From Tolypocladium sp. Sup5 PDA-1 (Eukaryota; Ascomycota; Sordariomycetes; Hypocreales; Ophiocordycipitaceae), in the NCBI GenBank assembly GCA_000750105.3, contig JPHH03000023.1:427057-491056 (forward strand): a DNA stretch of 64,000 bases, given 5' to 3'. The first letter of the stretch is position 1. Each line of letters starts with the position of its first letter. Shown here one piece after another: positions 1-11,132 of this stretch. Position numbers and translations under genes: made by a program. The notes beneath the pieces were generated by a model. That model had not been told where the DNA came from and ran no database searches. It saw only the letters and a list, made by a program, of their open reading frames with translations.

Positions 1-2289
1 AGCCGTCTCTGCCACTCCCGCCAAGGGTAGTCGCGCATCACCGCGTACAACTCTTGTGGTGGGCGGTGCGGTACGCAATTGTGTTTGTGGGAATTTTCTT
101 GGGGTTACTGATTCCCATCATTGTATTTTCAAAGGATGCCGTGGCCGACGATGATACGACGCTCGAGGCTATTGAGGCGACGCAGTATCGTAATCTCGTC
201 TTCTACCTGTGCCTGTGGTTGGAGATCACCTGGGTGTTCGCCGTATTCTTTGACGTATTTGGCCTGGTCCTGCCCTATCTCTTCCGCTTCATCGCCAGGT
301 ACGTTTACAACACTCAACTTACAAGATCGTTAATCTCATTGTTGCAGATACATCAACTCTGCCCACCAGCGTTACTGGCGCATCTTCAAATTCATGCGCC
401 GCCCTATTTGTTTCCTCGCCACAACCATTGTCTCCTTCGTCTTCTTCACAGTGGTATGTCCCCAAACCCGCATCTCTCGATATGCCCTCACATTTTCCAG
501 TTGATCAATGTCAACCCACTGCTCGCGGTCAACATCAACAAGGACCCAAACTCGAAGTACATGTCATGGGACGACATAATCGACGATATTCTTGCACAGC
601 TCACGCTTTGGGTGGCCTTCTACTTCGTTGAGAAGATGCTTATTTCCTATCTTGCAGTACACTATCACTACCGGCGCTCGAACGTGGCCTTGAAGCGAAC
701 CAAGGACGTGCATAACGCGCTCATCGTTCTCTACGAAGCCTCTCTCTACCTCCACCCAGAGCACAACAGCCCCTTCGCGGCAGAAGATATGATCATCCGA
801 AACTCCAAAGGTGACATGCAAGCCGCCGCGCGTCTGCGTGTATCCAGCTACCTCGCACGGTTGGGCATTGACGGGTACAAGATCATGTCGCTCTTCGGCA
901 ACTTCATCTCGGACGCCCCAGAGGCGCACTGGCTACGGCCGGGGTCGTCATATGCTGTTATTGACCGGGCTTGGGCGAACCCTACAGCAGCGGCAGCACT
1001 TTCGAGGCGCATTTGGACGTCGCTCGTCGCAAGCGGGAGGCATGGGCTGACGGAGAACGACATTACCGAAGTTCTAGGCCCGGACCGCGCGGCGGAGGCG
1101 ACGTTCATCTTTAAGACGCTCGACGAGAATGATAGCAGCGATATTCAACTGGACGACTTTGTGGGAATTGTGACCGAAGCCGGAAAGATGCGGCATGACG
1201 TCTATAGGAATATCGCCGATATGGACCACTGCATCAACACTTTCGACTGGCTTTGCCTACTAATCATTGCCGCTGTCATGATTTTCTTCATTGGTAGGTT
1301 ACCGCTCTCTTCCTCTCTGAACACTTTTCTTACTGTTTCCAGTGGTTCAATACGTCCCTGCCATCAAGCAAATCCAGAACGTCCTCTCTTCCCTTGCCAT
1401 CGGTCTTTCCTTCGCCGTCGGCCGCACCCTCAACCACCTCCTCACCGGCATCATATTCGTCTTCTTCGACCATCCCTTTGACGCAGGTGATGTCGTGAAG
1501 ATTTCCAATCAAGGCTCGGCCGCTGCCACAGCCTGCGTCGTCAAGCGCCAATCCCTGCTGTACACCGTCTTCAGGCGACTGGACAACAATTCGGACCTAC
1601 AAATCTCAAACGACCAGCTCTTCCATAAAAGCATCGAGAACTACACGCGTTCGGGCATCAATCGCCAGGCCATGTCCATATTTGTCGACTTCCGCACCAG
1701 CTTTAAAGACCTTGCCAAGCTGCGCACGACACTCGAGGGTTTTCTGCATGAAAATTGTCGCGACTACGTACCGGGCAGCCTGGGGCTCAATGTCACGTCT
1801 TTGCACGAGCTGAACAAGATGGAGCTGCGGCTGGCATTTACACATCGCAACAACTGGTCCGATGACAAACTGCGATCACAACGCAGCAATAAGTTCCACT
1901 GCGCTCTAGTAGCAGCATGTCGTATGATTCCGCTGTATAAGCCTGGTGGAATGCTGCCTGCTGCGGGCGAGAATGGAAACCCCGTGTACACGGCGCAACT
2001 AAACACCACGACCGAGTTGAGCGAGAATATCCGGAAGGAGAGGGAGAGGCGCCAGGGGCTGCGGTGGGACAACGAGCAGGGGGAAGACGACGTTAAAGTG
2101 GGAAACGAGTGGCTCAATGATGAGGAGGCGACAAATGCGAGTGCGGCAAAAATGTCGGAAGGGGAGGCATTTCTGAAGCTGTCTGGAGTCGCGCCAGCCA
2201 GGCAGCAGGCTGCCGTGAGCACTAGCGTTGATATCTCCGGACATGCAACAGGATTGCGGTTAACGTCGACTATACGGAGTGGTCAGTAG
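1..2289 (+). CDS. MscS-type mechanosensitive channel with EF-hand (5' end outside window)
   Basis: Predicted calcium-regulated mechanosensitive ion channel of the fungal Msy1/Msy2 type, which acts in ER or plasma membranes during hypo-osmotic swelling (family knowledge). The visible part has several hydrophobic segments, then an EF-hand-like loop (DENDSSDIQLDDF, bases about 1115-1160), then further membrane segments and the MscS pore region (QNVLSSLAIGLSFAVG, near 1375-1420) followed by the cytoplasmic beta domain. The reading frame is joined across three short introns, about 299-347, 453-500 and 1293-1341, each with GT...AG ends that restore the frame. No ATG begins the first exon: the frame is open to base 1, so the amino terminus lies upstream. 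The tail (about residues 600 on) is charged and looks disordered. Confidence 0.9.
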
Positions 2290-2624
2290 GGATGAACATA
2301 AGAGGTAGAGGTTTGTTATCACCAATGTATCAAGACAACAACACTGGGGTGACGTGAGGGAATGTCCTGCCAACAAATGCCGAAATAATCACGAGACAGC
2401 GAGTATACCGGCAAAATCGTCAGGGTGCGAGTCAGCAATCCGTGAAACCTTGGTCTCAATCCGTGAACAGCAACTCGAGGATAGATGCAAGGCTTCTTTC
2501 GATCCGCAGAATGGTGGCATAAATATTTGTATCAGCCCTTTCACAATGGAGTACGACAGTCGCGGAGCTTGGAACCGACCTAAGCAAGGCCCAGGCGTAA
2601 AATTGATGAAAACAACTAACCACG
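2290..2624. other. Intergenic spacer between convergent genes
   Basis: 335 bases between the channel stop and the stop of the minus-strand gene. Short overlapping ORFs on both strands show no recognisable product. It probably contains both 3' UTRs. Confidence 0.5.
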
Positions 2625-3341
2625 TCATTTTGATAAGGAAGACAACTTCTTTGAAGGCGGGTATGCCAGATCCTGTACCAGCAACCATCGAGGACGATCA
2701 TCTGGCCTTTGTGACAAGGCCTCGGTCTCAATGTCCAACTGTAGGATATAGAGCCTCGAGTGGTAGTGCATCAGCCTTCTTCCAGCCGTTTCCGCAAGTG
2801 GGAGAATCTTGTCTTTGACGGCAACCCAGTCCTCCATCGTCGGCTCACGCAACCCAACCTGTGCACTCCTCAACAAGATACTAATCTGGTTGACGGCATC
2901 GATCTCCTCCGAGTAAGCATCCAAAAGCTGCAGCACGGCTTGTAGCAGCTCCAGTGATGTATTTTCCTCCAGCTTAAGATACTGGAAGCTCGGGGAGTGT
3001 GAATGGGCATGGGCCAGGGCCGAGTCGAGCGGGCCGAGTAACTTGTGTATCGGTAGTGCTTCCACAGATGCCCCAGCTCCCAGACACAGGCCGCGAAGCT
3101 CATCAATGCGATAGAAGCTAGCTCGCTGGTAGCGTTTGTAGAAAGCCGCCCAGATCGTCTTCCAGGTGCTGATGATACGGTCTCTGATATCCTCAACTGA
3201 TGGTGCGTCTTTGTCGCTTCTGGATAGCGTAGACTTGTCGTCAAAAGCTGCATGCGCTGCTGGACCGGTCGATGTTCCCGAGACACTGGCCCAGTTGAAG
3301 AGCCCAACCTTCTTCCGCCGTGATGATGGATGGGAAGACAT
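2625..3341 (-). CDS. Hypothetical helical protein, 238 residues
   Basis: I do not recognise this protein. It starts with a true ATG at 3341 and has a single uninterrupted frame. It is predicted mostly alpha-helical with leucine-rich stretches (SLELLQAVLQLLDAYSEEI), has no signal peptide and no membrane segment, and its first 40 residues are Ser/Lys-rich. The last 20 residues (after RWLLVQDLAY) look less protein-like, so a terminal intron with donor near base 2680 and a different carboxyl end is possible. It is convergent with the channel gene and divergent from the M24 gene. Confidence 0.5.
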   Translation of the reverse strand: MSSHPSSRRKKVGLFNWASVSGTSTGPAAHAAFDDKSTLSRSDKDAPSVEDIRDRIISTWKTIWAAFYKRYQRASFYRIDELRGLCLGAGASVEALPIHKLLGPLDSALAHAHSHSPSFQYLKLEENTSLELLQAVLQLLDAYSEEIDAVNQISILLRSAQVGLREPTMEDWVAVKDKILPLAETAGRRLMHYHSRLYILQLDIETEALSQRPDDRPRWLLVQDLAYPPSKKLSSLSK

Positions 3342-3893
3342 TATGTATGAAGCGGGCGCGAATTGCCTTGGCTACAACATGGCAAAGAAAATCGGAGTCC
3401 AGTGCATGCATGCCTGGTGCAGACCTACTCATATGTACGAACGCTCGAGTTCTCCAGGCAGCCACAGTTGAGCCTGGCTGCCTGAGAGCACAGCCCCCTG
3501 AGGCTGAGGTGTGCGAGTGCTGACTGCTGAAGTCTGCCTGCGGGGCCGTTTTGAGTCTTCGTCCGCGGGGCCGACAATGGCCGAAACCTCAACTAGGAAA
3601 TAGATAATTTCGTACTGGAAACGATGTTCCAAAAAAAGCTCCGGCACTCGGTGCATAAATGATAGGCTGCCCTGGTGACGATGCACCTAGAGTGTGTCAG
3701 GCAAAGGGCGCAGCTGTTCATTCGAGGGCACAAGTCTCCAGAGTAGGTCTAGCATTATCCACCTTGCGGGGTCTGTGACAACGTACGGATATATATAGCC
3801 TGTCATATCTCGTCCATTTCTAATCCATATTCTTGTCGCCATCATCTCACCAACGTGCCCGAACCTCTTTCATCGGCCTTCATCGACACAGTC
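3342..3893. other. Divergent promoter region
   Basis: 552 bases between the start of the minus-strand hypothetical gene and the M24 gene. It contains a TATA-like element near 3789 facing the M24 gene. No coding signal was found. Confidence 0.5.
3788..3798 (+). promoter_or_regulatory. TATA-like element of the M24 gene
   Basis: The run gatatatatag lies about 100 bases upstream of the ATG at 3894, a normal distance for a fungal core promoter. Confidence 0.45.
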
Positions 3894-4598
3894 ATGGAAC
3901 CTGGCGCAGCATCGGCGGAGGAGCAGGCACGAGCGGCTTATCTCTTAGATGCGCAGAATAAGGCTGTTCGGCTCTTTGAGGAGATTGAAAGGGACCTGAT
4001 CCGCCCTGGGATCAGCGAGAAGACCTTGAGCGACCAGATTCACGAGCTCGGCGAGAAACGTCACGGAGTCCGGACTCATTGGCATAAGCGAGTGATCAGA
4101 AGCGGACCAAACACTTTGCGCCCTTTCGAAGACAACCCTCCCGACCGCGTCATCCAGCCCGACGACATCCTCGTCGTCGACCTGGGGCCTGTCTTTGAAG
4201 CCTGGGAAGCCGACTTCGGACGCACCTTTGTGCTCGGGAATGACCCCAACAAGATAAAGCTGCGTGACGCGCTGGAGCCCCTGTGGAAGACGGTCAAAGC
4301 CCGTTTCGACCGAAATCCCGACATGACGGGCGAGGAGCTTTACAACATCGCCTGCGAAGAGGTCCAGAAAGCCGGATGGGAATTTGGGGCTCCAATCGCT
4401 GGACACATCGTCGGATCGTTCCCGCATGAGCGGATTCCCCGTGACAAGATTACCCTTTACATCGCCAAAGGAAGCGACAAGTCGATGAATTGTGTTGGAA
4501 AGGACGGGAACAAGAGGCATTGGATCCTTGAAATTCACATTCGCGATCCCGCCACTCAGATACAGGGATTCTACGAACAACTTCTCACAGCTAATTGA
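3894..4598 (+). CDS. M24-family metallopeptidase-fold protein (Xaa-Pro aminopeptidase-like)
   Basis: Pita-bread-fold protein of the M24 family, cytosolic, 234 residues from the ATG at 3894; the open frame runs 13 codons further upstream but only from a GTG. Family metal ligands can be matched: Asp in VVDLGPVFEAWEADFGRT (two Asp, 11 apart), His in PIAGHIVGSFPHE, and Glu in ILEIHIRDP. It lacks the long amino-terminal creatinase domain of classical aminopeptidase P, so it is the short single-domain type shared by fungi and bacteria. The substrate cannot be told from sequence; a peptidase or a small-molecule hydrolase is possible. No intron is seen. Confidence 0.85.
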   Translation: MEPGAASAEEQARAAYLLDAQNKAVRLFEEIERDLIRPGISEKTLSDQIHELGEKRHGVRTHWHKRVIRSGPNTLRPFEDNPPDRVIQPDDILVVDLGPVFEAWEADFGRTFVLGNDPNKIKLRDALEPLWKTVKARFDRNPDMTGEELYNIACEEVQKAGWEFGAPIAGHIVGSFPHERIPRDKITLYIAKGSDKSMNCVGKDGNKRHWILEIHIRDPATQIQGFYEQLLTAN

Positions 4599-6611
4599 CG
4601 GGCAAATCAAACACGGATGCATATGACGACGGTGCTGCTCAACTGCCAGTCTGGACAAGGTCCAGCAAATCCCTAAAGAATAGTGACTATGGGCCTTTCC
4701 TTTGCTGAGATGAAGCTATACGCAAACGAATGACGAAATAAATACGTGACTATTTTAAATCTGCGTCGACCTAACGATATTATTTGGCACGCTGTAGAGT
4801 GGCGCCAGCAAGGTACGTTGCTGGTGCCTGTGTAGATGCGGAAAGCTTTTGCACCCCTCTGCCAGGAATGGAATATATGCAACACGCCCTTCCCACCTTA
4901 CTGTCACAATCTTCATGTTCTTTTTCGTACCCTTTCATGTTGCTACAGGCACTGGTACTACCGATGGCCTTTGACGACATCTCGATGAATGACTTACGTT
5001 CCATGTCTTCTATTTGCGACGGGTTTCACTCGTAGCTAGACACCCGGAACTCGTCGATCCCAGAGGCATATCTTCCAAATTTCGATGACTTGACAGGTAA
5101 CCTTTTGCCTGCCAGTGGCGAACTTGTACTTCAAATTCGGTACTTCCCCGCTCGACACATCTGTCGCGTAGAAGATATATGCCACTATAATGGCTGCTGG
5201 AAAGACAGCAGGCCTGCACTTTTGCTTGAATGGTCAAGCGGATTTATCCGACAACATCATATACCGACCCTTTGTCCTCTGCCTTGTAAACCGTCGAGGC
5301 GGCCAAGGAACAGACGGAATTGTTGAAAACGTTCGCCTCTGCATTACGAGCTGCAGGTGCTATATACGTACCGCAGCTGTTCTGCGACGACCAAGCCACT
5401 ACACGTGGACATTCTCTCTGTCGTGAGCCGTAAACGCGATTAGGAATTGAGAGAAATACTGATCCCATCTAGTTCGCTAGGTGCCATTACTATGTTGACG
5501 CTGGCGTCTCTGAGCCATGTGACATGGCCCCTGACATTGATCAACTCCAGAGCATGGCTCCCAGAAACATCCGTCACTGGTCCTCGCCAAGTCTGGACGT
5601 TATTGTCAACAAATTCGAGGACATGCAAAAGACACAGCGTAGGTATTCGGCGGGCTGTGTCTGACCGGGTCTTCGAGTTGCCACGAAGAAATACAGTTGT
5701 GAGCTCATTTAAGCCCATGGCCCAGTTATGCGGGACACGGGGCACATTAAACTTCAATGCCATCATTGTCAGAGGGGATGACTGGGATGCAAGGCACTCG
5801 TTTACGGATACCCCTTGCTTCAAAGTCATCAACGGCCCTACTCATACTCTTGCGGCAACTCTCGCCGCTACTACGCAGCCGGCATCATCATCAATCTCGA
5901 ACAGCCACGCACGACGTGGCGTGTGCAAGGGAGATGGCGGAGGGGCTCATGCGGGCTCGGCTCCGCTTCCAGGGGGCCAAGCTGGGGAAATAGGGATTGC
6001 GGTCCCTGAAAAACAGGATTTCCAGGATCGGTCTTGTGCATTGAAGCTCGCCTTACTCATGCGGAACCCACCCGGTGTTTGCATCTCGAGTTGATGCGCT
6101 TGAGTGCCACGTTACATACTGGAATAATAGTTACCAACCTGGACTTGTCGTCTCTGCATGACAAGTCTACTGTAGATCCGGATCCGCAGCCAACAGGGTG
6201 GCGCTCGACGGTGATTAGTGGAAGCGCGGGAGAAGCACCTGGACGACGTGCCTTAAAACGTCGAACAAGGCGAGGTGCTACGGTGGCGCGAGCCCGCCGG
6301 CCCAATCTTGCCAATCAATCAGCGGCGGCGCACACCAAACCCCTCATTCGTCTTCGGTGGGCACGCATTGGCACATTGCGCCCAGGCTACGACCGTTTTG
6401 GCTGACGGTGCAGCTGAGAGGAGCGAGCCCCTAATAATAATCGGATGGAGGTGGTGATGTCTTTTGGTGATGGCCCTTGGGAGCCACAAGGCAGGAGCGC
6501 TGGCCGTTGTCCTGCCGTACCTATGCGTGAATCTGCTGGACGGGAGCCTAACCACCAAAAAAAAACGCATCCAGCAGCACACCTGTCCTCTTCTCTCCTC
6601 TCCCATCTCTG

Positions 6612-6643
6612 CCCTGTGTGCCCTGTGTGCCCTGTGTGCCCTG
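6612..6643 (+). repeat. Tandem 9-mer repeat (ccctgtgtg)n
   Basis: Three and a half exact copies of ccctgtgtg lie in the presumed upstream region of the Kelch gene. Confidence 0.9.
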
Positions 6644-7190
6644 ATCCATCGCCGGCGTCATCGTCGCCAGGCGTCTGTGCGTGTGCGCCGTGCGCCAGCG
6701 CCGTTTCCACACCAGCGGCGGCACCACCAACCACCGCCGCCGTCTCCCGACTTCCTCTCTCAGCCTCTCGCATCCACCCATCACGGCCCTCTGTCCGAGC
6801 GACGCCCCAACAGACGCAGACAAGTACGAGTAATCCCTCCCGGCGCAGAGCAGTGGTTACTCCGTACCTTCGGAGAGTACGGATATCTTGCGTGCCTTGC
6901 CGCCCTGCCTGCCGCCTTGCGACGTGGCATCGGTCCCTTGCAAACCGCCGCGACCCGCTCCCCAGCGCCGCGCCACGCGATTCGACACCGTTGCACGCGC
7001 GAGACATTCGCCGAGACGAGACGACAACTCCTCCCGACGCCCAGCACGCACGCCCGGCACGCACGCACGCGCCGCACACGCACGCGCACCTTGCTGCGAC
7101 GTCAAGGACAGCCAGCCAAGCGAGCACAGACGCCGACCTCGCCGCCGCCGCTCGACGCACCGCACACGCCTCCCGAGCCGTCCCTTTGTC

Positions 7191-7216
7191 GATTGATCGA
7201 TTGATTGATTGATTGC
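7191..7216 (+). repeat. Tetranucleotide repeat (gatt)n
   Basis: Runs of gattgatc/gattgattgattg precede the Kelch gene leader. It is a simple repeat with no evident function. Confidence 0.85.
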
Positions 7217-7910
7217 TGCAGACGGATTTGCGTACGAGAGAGGACATACGTACGTACGAGTACTACTGCACGACGTCGACTGCTGCTGCAGCCCCGAGTG
7301 CGTGCGCGCGCATCCTCCTGGCCAAAACTATTGCCTCAGCGGAGCCTCTCCAGGTACGAGCCCATGCCCACGGTAGCCTCGTCTTCGCCAGGCCGTGGTA
7401 TTTCCTCTCCTCTGCCCATGAGCTGCCCTGTCGATGGCCCTCCACCCGAGGCCCTCGTCTCCAGTCTTTTGCTCTGCCAAACCCTTCAAACCCTTGCCCT
7501 CCGCTCCCGCCGCTCCCGCCTGTCCGTCTCCTGATGCACCCTGGCTCCCGGTCATCGTCGGGTCGCCTTTGCACGAACCTCTCCTCCCCTCCCCGGACCC
7601 AGCTTCGGACGTCTTGCCTAGAGTGGCCTGATCCCTCTGCCGGGGCTTGCTTGCTTATCCCAGGGAAGCTTGATATCACCAAGGTTCAACCTGAATCCCG
7701 CATGCCAGCAAACCGGCTGGAGTCACCAACGGGACAGACAACCATACGAGGGAGCTTAAATGCGACAATTGCGAAGCTGCCGGCGCTCCACAACCCCCTA
7801 TCGCTGCACCTCGTCTCGTCTCTTCTGTCCCTCCACCCTCTGCCTCTTGCCCCTCTGCATCTCCAACCTCGCAGTCTCCCGCGCCGTTTGGCGCAGTGGC
7901 CGGCGGCGCC

Positions 7911-10900
7911 ATGGCACATCCTACAGGACTGACCGGTTCTCAGAATCCATCCCGTGCAGGCCTCTCCTCCCTGTCCGATTCCGAGGCCAATGACCTCCGG
8001 CCGCCGACCGACCGCTACAGTCCCGACAGCTTCTCCGGCGTCTATCGAGGCGTCCAGCAAGCCCCGCGGCCCAGGCTCCCCAGACAGAGCTCCGCCCTCG
8101 GCTTGACCGATCCCTCGACCTTGAGCGTCGACACGGCCGGCTCCTCATACCAGCTGGTGCCGAAGAGCAGACTTTCGCCCAAGCCGCCGTCCCAGCATGC
8201 GAGGAAACTGAGCTTGAAACGAAGCCTCGCCAAACCTTTACCGCAAACGCCGTCCCAGTCGAGCCCTGCGACCCCAGTGACAGCGCTGGCAGGTGGTTCG
8301 GATAGCATCGCCAGAGCCGCCGCCGATATCAGAGTCGAGCCGCCCCGAGCTCGATCTGCCGAACCCAACATGGATAGCCGCACCAGCACAATGGACTCGG
8401 CCAGCTCTGCAGGCGCTGGCCAGCTCTATGGCAGCCAGGACCAATATGCCCAAGACATGAGCAGCAGCATGAGCAGTTTGGCGAGCTCGGCCAGATACGA
8501 TGGAGGCGAAGAGGCGAGAGACGGACTGACACCGAGGAGCAACGGCCCCCCTGCGTCAGCTTCACCGTCGCCCGCCACCACCCAGGGGAGGACACCACCT
8601 GCTGCTACCCCCGTCGGAGGCCCGTCGCAGGGCTCCTCTGCCCACTTGTCCGGGTTGATGTGCAATGTGCACCGCACGACTGGACGAGAGCCCCCTCCGC
8701 TCGTTGGTGCCACCACGACCATTCTCGGGGACAAGCTCTATGTCTTTGGCGGAAGGATCCTGTCTAGAAGTCGCCCTGCGCCCCTGACTGCTGACTTGTA
8801 CGAGCTCGATCTCATCCGACGGCATTGGACCAAGCTCCAGACGACGGGCGAAGTCCCCCCTCCCCGATACTTTCACTCCATGTGCCCGCTGGGAGACGCC
8901 AAGATGGTTTGTTATGGTGGAATGTCTCCCGCGCTGAACCAGCCCGCCCCCACGGACCAGCAACAGCCGGAGGTCACCGTAATGTCTGACATTTACATCT
9001 ACGACGCCCCTACCAAGCAGTGGACATACCTGCCCGCACAAGACGCGCCCCAGGGCCGGTATGCCCACTGTGCCTGCATTCTGCCGTCCTCGGCCTCCTT
9101 TTCCTCCAACCGCGCGCCATTGTCCGCGCTGCAGCACAACCCGTCGTCGGCCAACCCCAACGAGGGCCGGATCGGTATCAACATCGATGGGTCTGGCGGC
9201 GCGGAGATGGTCATCGTGGGCGGACAAGACGGCGCGAACCACTACATTGAGCAGATTAGCGTCTTCAACCTTCGAAGCCTCAAGTGGACGTCTACACAGC
9301 CGCTGGGGAAGAGCTGCGGCGCGTACCGCAGCGTCGCTGCTCCGCTTCCTCCCTCGGTGACTTCCAGGATCGGCAAAGCGAACCAAAACGCCCCGCAGCG
9401 GATAGACGGCGGCATCAGCCAGGAGGCGCGCGAGCCCGGCTCGTCCATGCTCATCTACTCCAACTACAACTTTTTGGACGTCAAGCTGGAGCTGCAGATT
9501 CGAGCTACGGACGGGACGCTTACGGAGCGACCCATGTCGGGCACGTATTCGCCGCCAGGACTTCGCTTCCCCAACGGCGGCGTCATCGACACCCACTTCG
9601 TCGTGAGCGGGACGTATCTCACCTCTTCCAAGCAAGAGTACGCACTCTGGGCACTGGATCTGCGCACTCTTACGTGGAGCCGGATCGATGCTGGCGGGAG
9701 TGTGTTTAGCCAAGGGAGCTGGAATAGGGGCGTGCTGTGGAACCGTCGCAACACCTTTGTGATCCTCGGCAACAGAAAACGGAGCCTCGTCGACGACTAC
9801 AATCACCGCCGCATCAACTTCTCAAATGTCTGCATGGTGGAGCTCGAGGCCTTCGGGTTCTACGACAATCCTCGCAAGACCAGCGCCATGTCCGGTTTCA
9901 TATCGGCGAGCAGCCCATACTCTGGCCCTGGCCTGAGCCTCACCCGCAAGGCCGGCTACACCGCAGGTGGGCGGTTCCATTCCCGGGCCAGCGAGGAGCT
10001 GGGAGAAAAGGCGCTCGGCATGCGCGAACTGGCCGACATGGACATTTTGTGCATTGGCGGCGAGCGTATACCCGTCAACTCGAGGATCGTTGCTCGAAGA
10101 TGGGGCCCGTATTTTGTCCAGCTCCTGAGGGAAGGGACTGCGACGCAAGACGGCAGCGATGCCATCACGCTGCGATCGGGCTTGTCCAGCAATCCCTTGC
10201 GAGCGTCCGCCATGACCATTACGCCCAACTCGAGGAGCGCGACCGAAAGCTCGACAGTCAGCGGCTCAATGCTGTCAACTTCGGCATCGGGTATGGCGCC
10301 GCCCAGTACAGCCGGCTCGGGTGGACAAGGGGGCGCCATGGGCCAAGGCGAGGACATCAATCCTGCCACCATTAATACCGCTCCCACGCCACGCTCGCTG
10401 CCGCCAAACATGAGGCCTCGCTGCGTCTATCTGCCGCACACCTACTTGACGGTCCAAGCCTTGCTGCACTTTCTCTACACAAGCTCACTTCCACCACCGT
10501 CGTCGCCACTCTGCACGCCCCAGATCTTGTGTTCTCTTTTGCAGATTTCGCGGCCCTACCGAATCGATGGTCTCCTCGAGGCTGTTGTCGAGCGACTACA
10601 CGCCCTTCTGGATAGTAGGAATGCCGCTGCTGTCTTCAATGCGACAGCCATGGCGGCGGGCGGAGGACGAGGCATCGACGGATCCCTCAACCCCAACTTC
10701 TTCGTTGGTAACCTCGATCCCATTGGATCACCGACATCAACCTCTGACTTTTCGCTGGGCCGAACGACTGCCAATGGATCGTTCTCCTCGGACCTGGCCT
10801 CGGCAACTGGGAGCCTCAGTCTCAATACGAGCGTCCAGCAATCTAGCCGTCCACGCAGCGGCGAGTTGTCTGCTTCCACGAGCGTAAGTGGCTCAGAATG

Positions 10901-11132
10901 GGGCTCGGAGATTGGTGGCAGCGACACCGAACGCTTCATCTGGAACGGAGAGCTTAGCAGTGTCATTGGCCTGCAGAAGCGAGGCCTGAGAGGCTTGATG
11001 GAAGGACGCAGGATGAGAGAGAGGACGGGCACTGGGGGCGCCGCTACCCTGGCTCCTCCTGGCGGCCCTGCGTACGCTGGAGGTCAGCCAGGAAGCGGGC
11101 AGCGTGTTGGGCTGGGGATTGCCGGGCCATGA
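7911..11132 (+). CDS. Kelch-repeat protein with split carboxyl-terminal BTB-like region
   Basis: A 1073-residue intronless protein. The ATG at 7911 is chosen because the upstream extension begins only at a GTG. Residues about 1-240 are Ser/Pro/Thr-rich and disordered. About 245-640 form Kelch blades: LYVFGGRIL, YELDLIRRHWTKL and PPPRYFHSM are typical. From about 705 a BTB-like region begins (DILCIGGERIPVNSRIVARR), is interrupted by a Ser/Gly-rich insert of about 90 residues, and resumes at RPRCVYLPHTYLTVQALLHF. The tail is Ser-rich. Architecture resembles fission yeast Ral2 and related fungal Kelch-BTB proteins linked to Ras signalling and polarity; orthology is inferred, not shown. BTB parts usually mediate dimers or cullin-3 binding. 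Confidence 0.85.
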   Translation: MAHPTGLTGSQNPSRAGLSSLSDSEANDLRPPTDRYSPDSFSGVYRGVQQAPRPRLPRQSSALGLTDPSTLSVDTAGSSYQLVPKSRLSPKPPSQHARKLSLKRSLAKPLPQTPSQSSPATPVTALAGGSDSIARAAADIRVEPPRARSAEPNMDSRTSTMDSASSAGAGQLYGSQDQYAQDMSSSMSSLASSARYDGGEEARDGLTPRSNGPPASASPSPATTQGRTPPAATPVGGPSQGSSAHLSGLMCNVHRTTGREPPPLVGATTTILGDKLYVFGGRILSRSRPAPLTADLYELDLIRRHWTKLQTTGEVPPPRYFHSMCPLGDAKMVCYGGMSPALNQPAPTDQQQPEVTVMSDIYIYDAPTKQWTYLPAQDAPQGRYAHCACILPSSASFSSNRAPLSALQHNPSSANPNEGRIGINIDGSGGAEMVIVGGQDGANHYIEQISVFNLRSLKWTSTQPLGKSCGAYRSVAAPLPPSVTSRIGKANQNAPQRIDGGISQEAREPGSSMLIYSNYNFLDVKLELQIRATDGTLTERPMSGTYSPPGLRFPNGGVIDTHFVVSGTYLTSSKQEYALWALDLRTLTWSRIDAGGSVFSQGSWNRGVLWNRRNTFVILGNRKRSLVDDYNHRRINFSNVCMVELEAFGFYDNPRKTSAMSGFISASSPYSGPGLSLTRKAGYTAGGRFHSRASEELGEKALGMRELADMDILCIGGERIPVNSRIVARRWGPYFVQLLREGTATQDGSDAITLRSGLSSNPLRASAMTITPNSRSATESSTVSGSMLSTSASGMAPPSTAGSGGQGGAMGQGEDINPATINTAPTPRSLPPNMRPRCVYLPHTYLTVQALLHFLYTSSLPPPSSPLCTPQILCSLLQISRPYRIDGLLEAVVERLHALLDSRNAAAVFNATAMAAGGGRGIDGSLNPNFFVGNLDPIGSPTSTSDFSLGRTTANGSFSSDLASATGSLSLNTSVQQSSRPRSGELSASTSVSGSEWGSEIGGSDTERFIWNGELSSVIGLQKRGLRGLMEGRRMRERTGTGGAATLAPPGGPAYAGGQPGSGQRVGLGIAGP

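Larger units (their letters stand above)
4599..7910. other. 3.3 kb non-coding stretch and long leader of the Kelch gene
   Basis: No recognisable gene. Both-strand ORFs near 5440-6094 overlap each other and match nothing I know. From about 6250 the base composition becomes GC- and CT-rich with short tandem repeats, which suits a long promoter and 5' UTR of the Kelch-BTB gene starting at 7911. The sequence around 6858-6882 holds an inverted repeat (ccgtac ... gtacgg). Confidence 0.5.

Noticed and set aside
5440..6094. Overlapping ORFs on both strands (130 and 215 residues)
   Set aside because: Neither has a recognised motif; they overlap each other and lie in a non-coding-like stretch. The minus-strand one starts with ATG and cannot be fully excluded.
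6445..7212. 255- and 246-residue Ser/Pro/Arg/His-rich ORFs before the Kelch gene
   Set aside because: Low-complexity translation of a CT- and CG-rich leader in several frames at once, with no family features.
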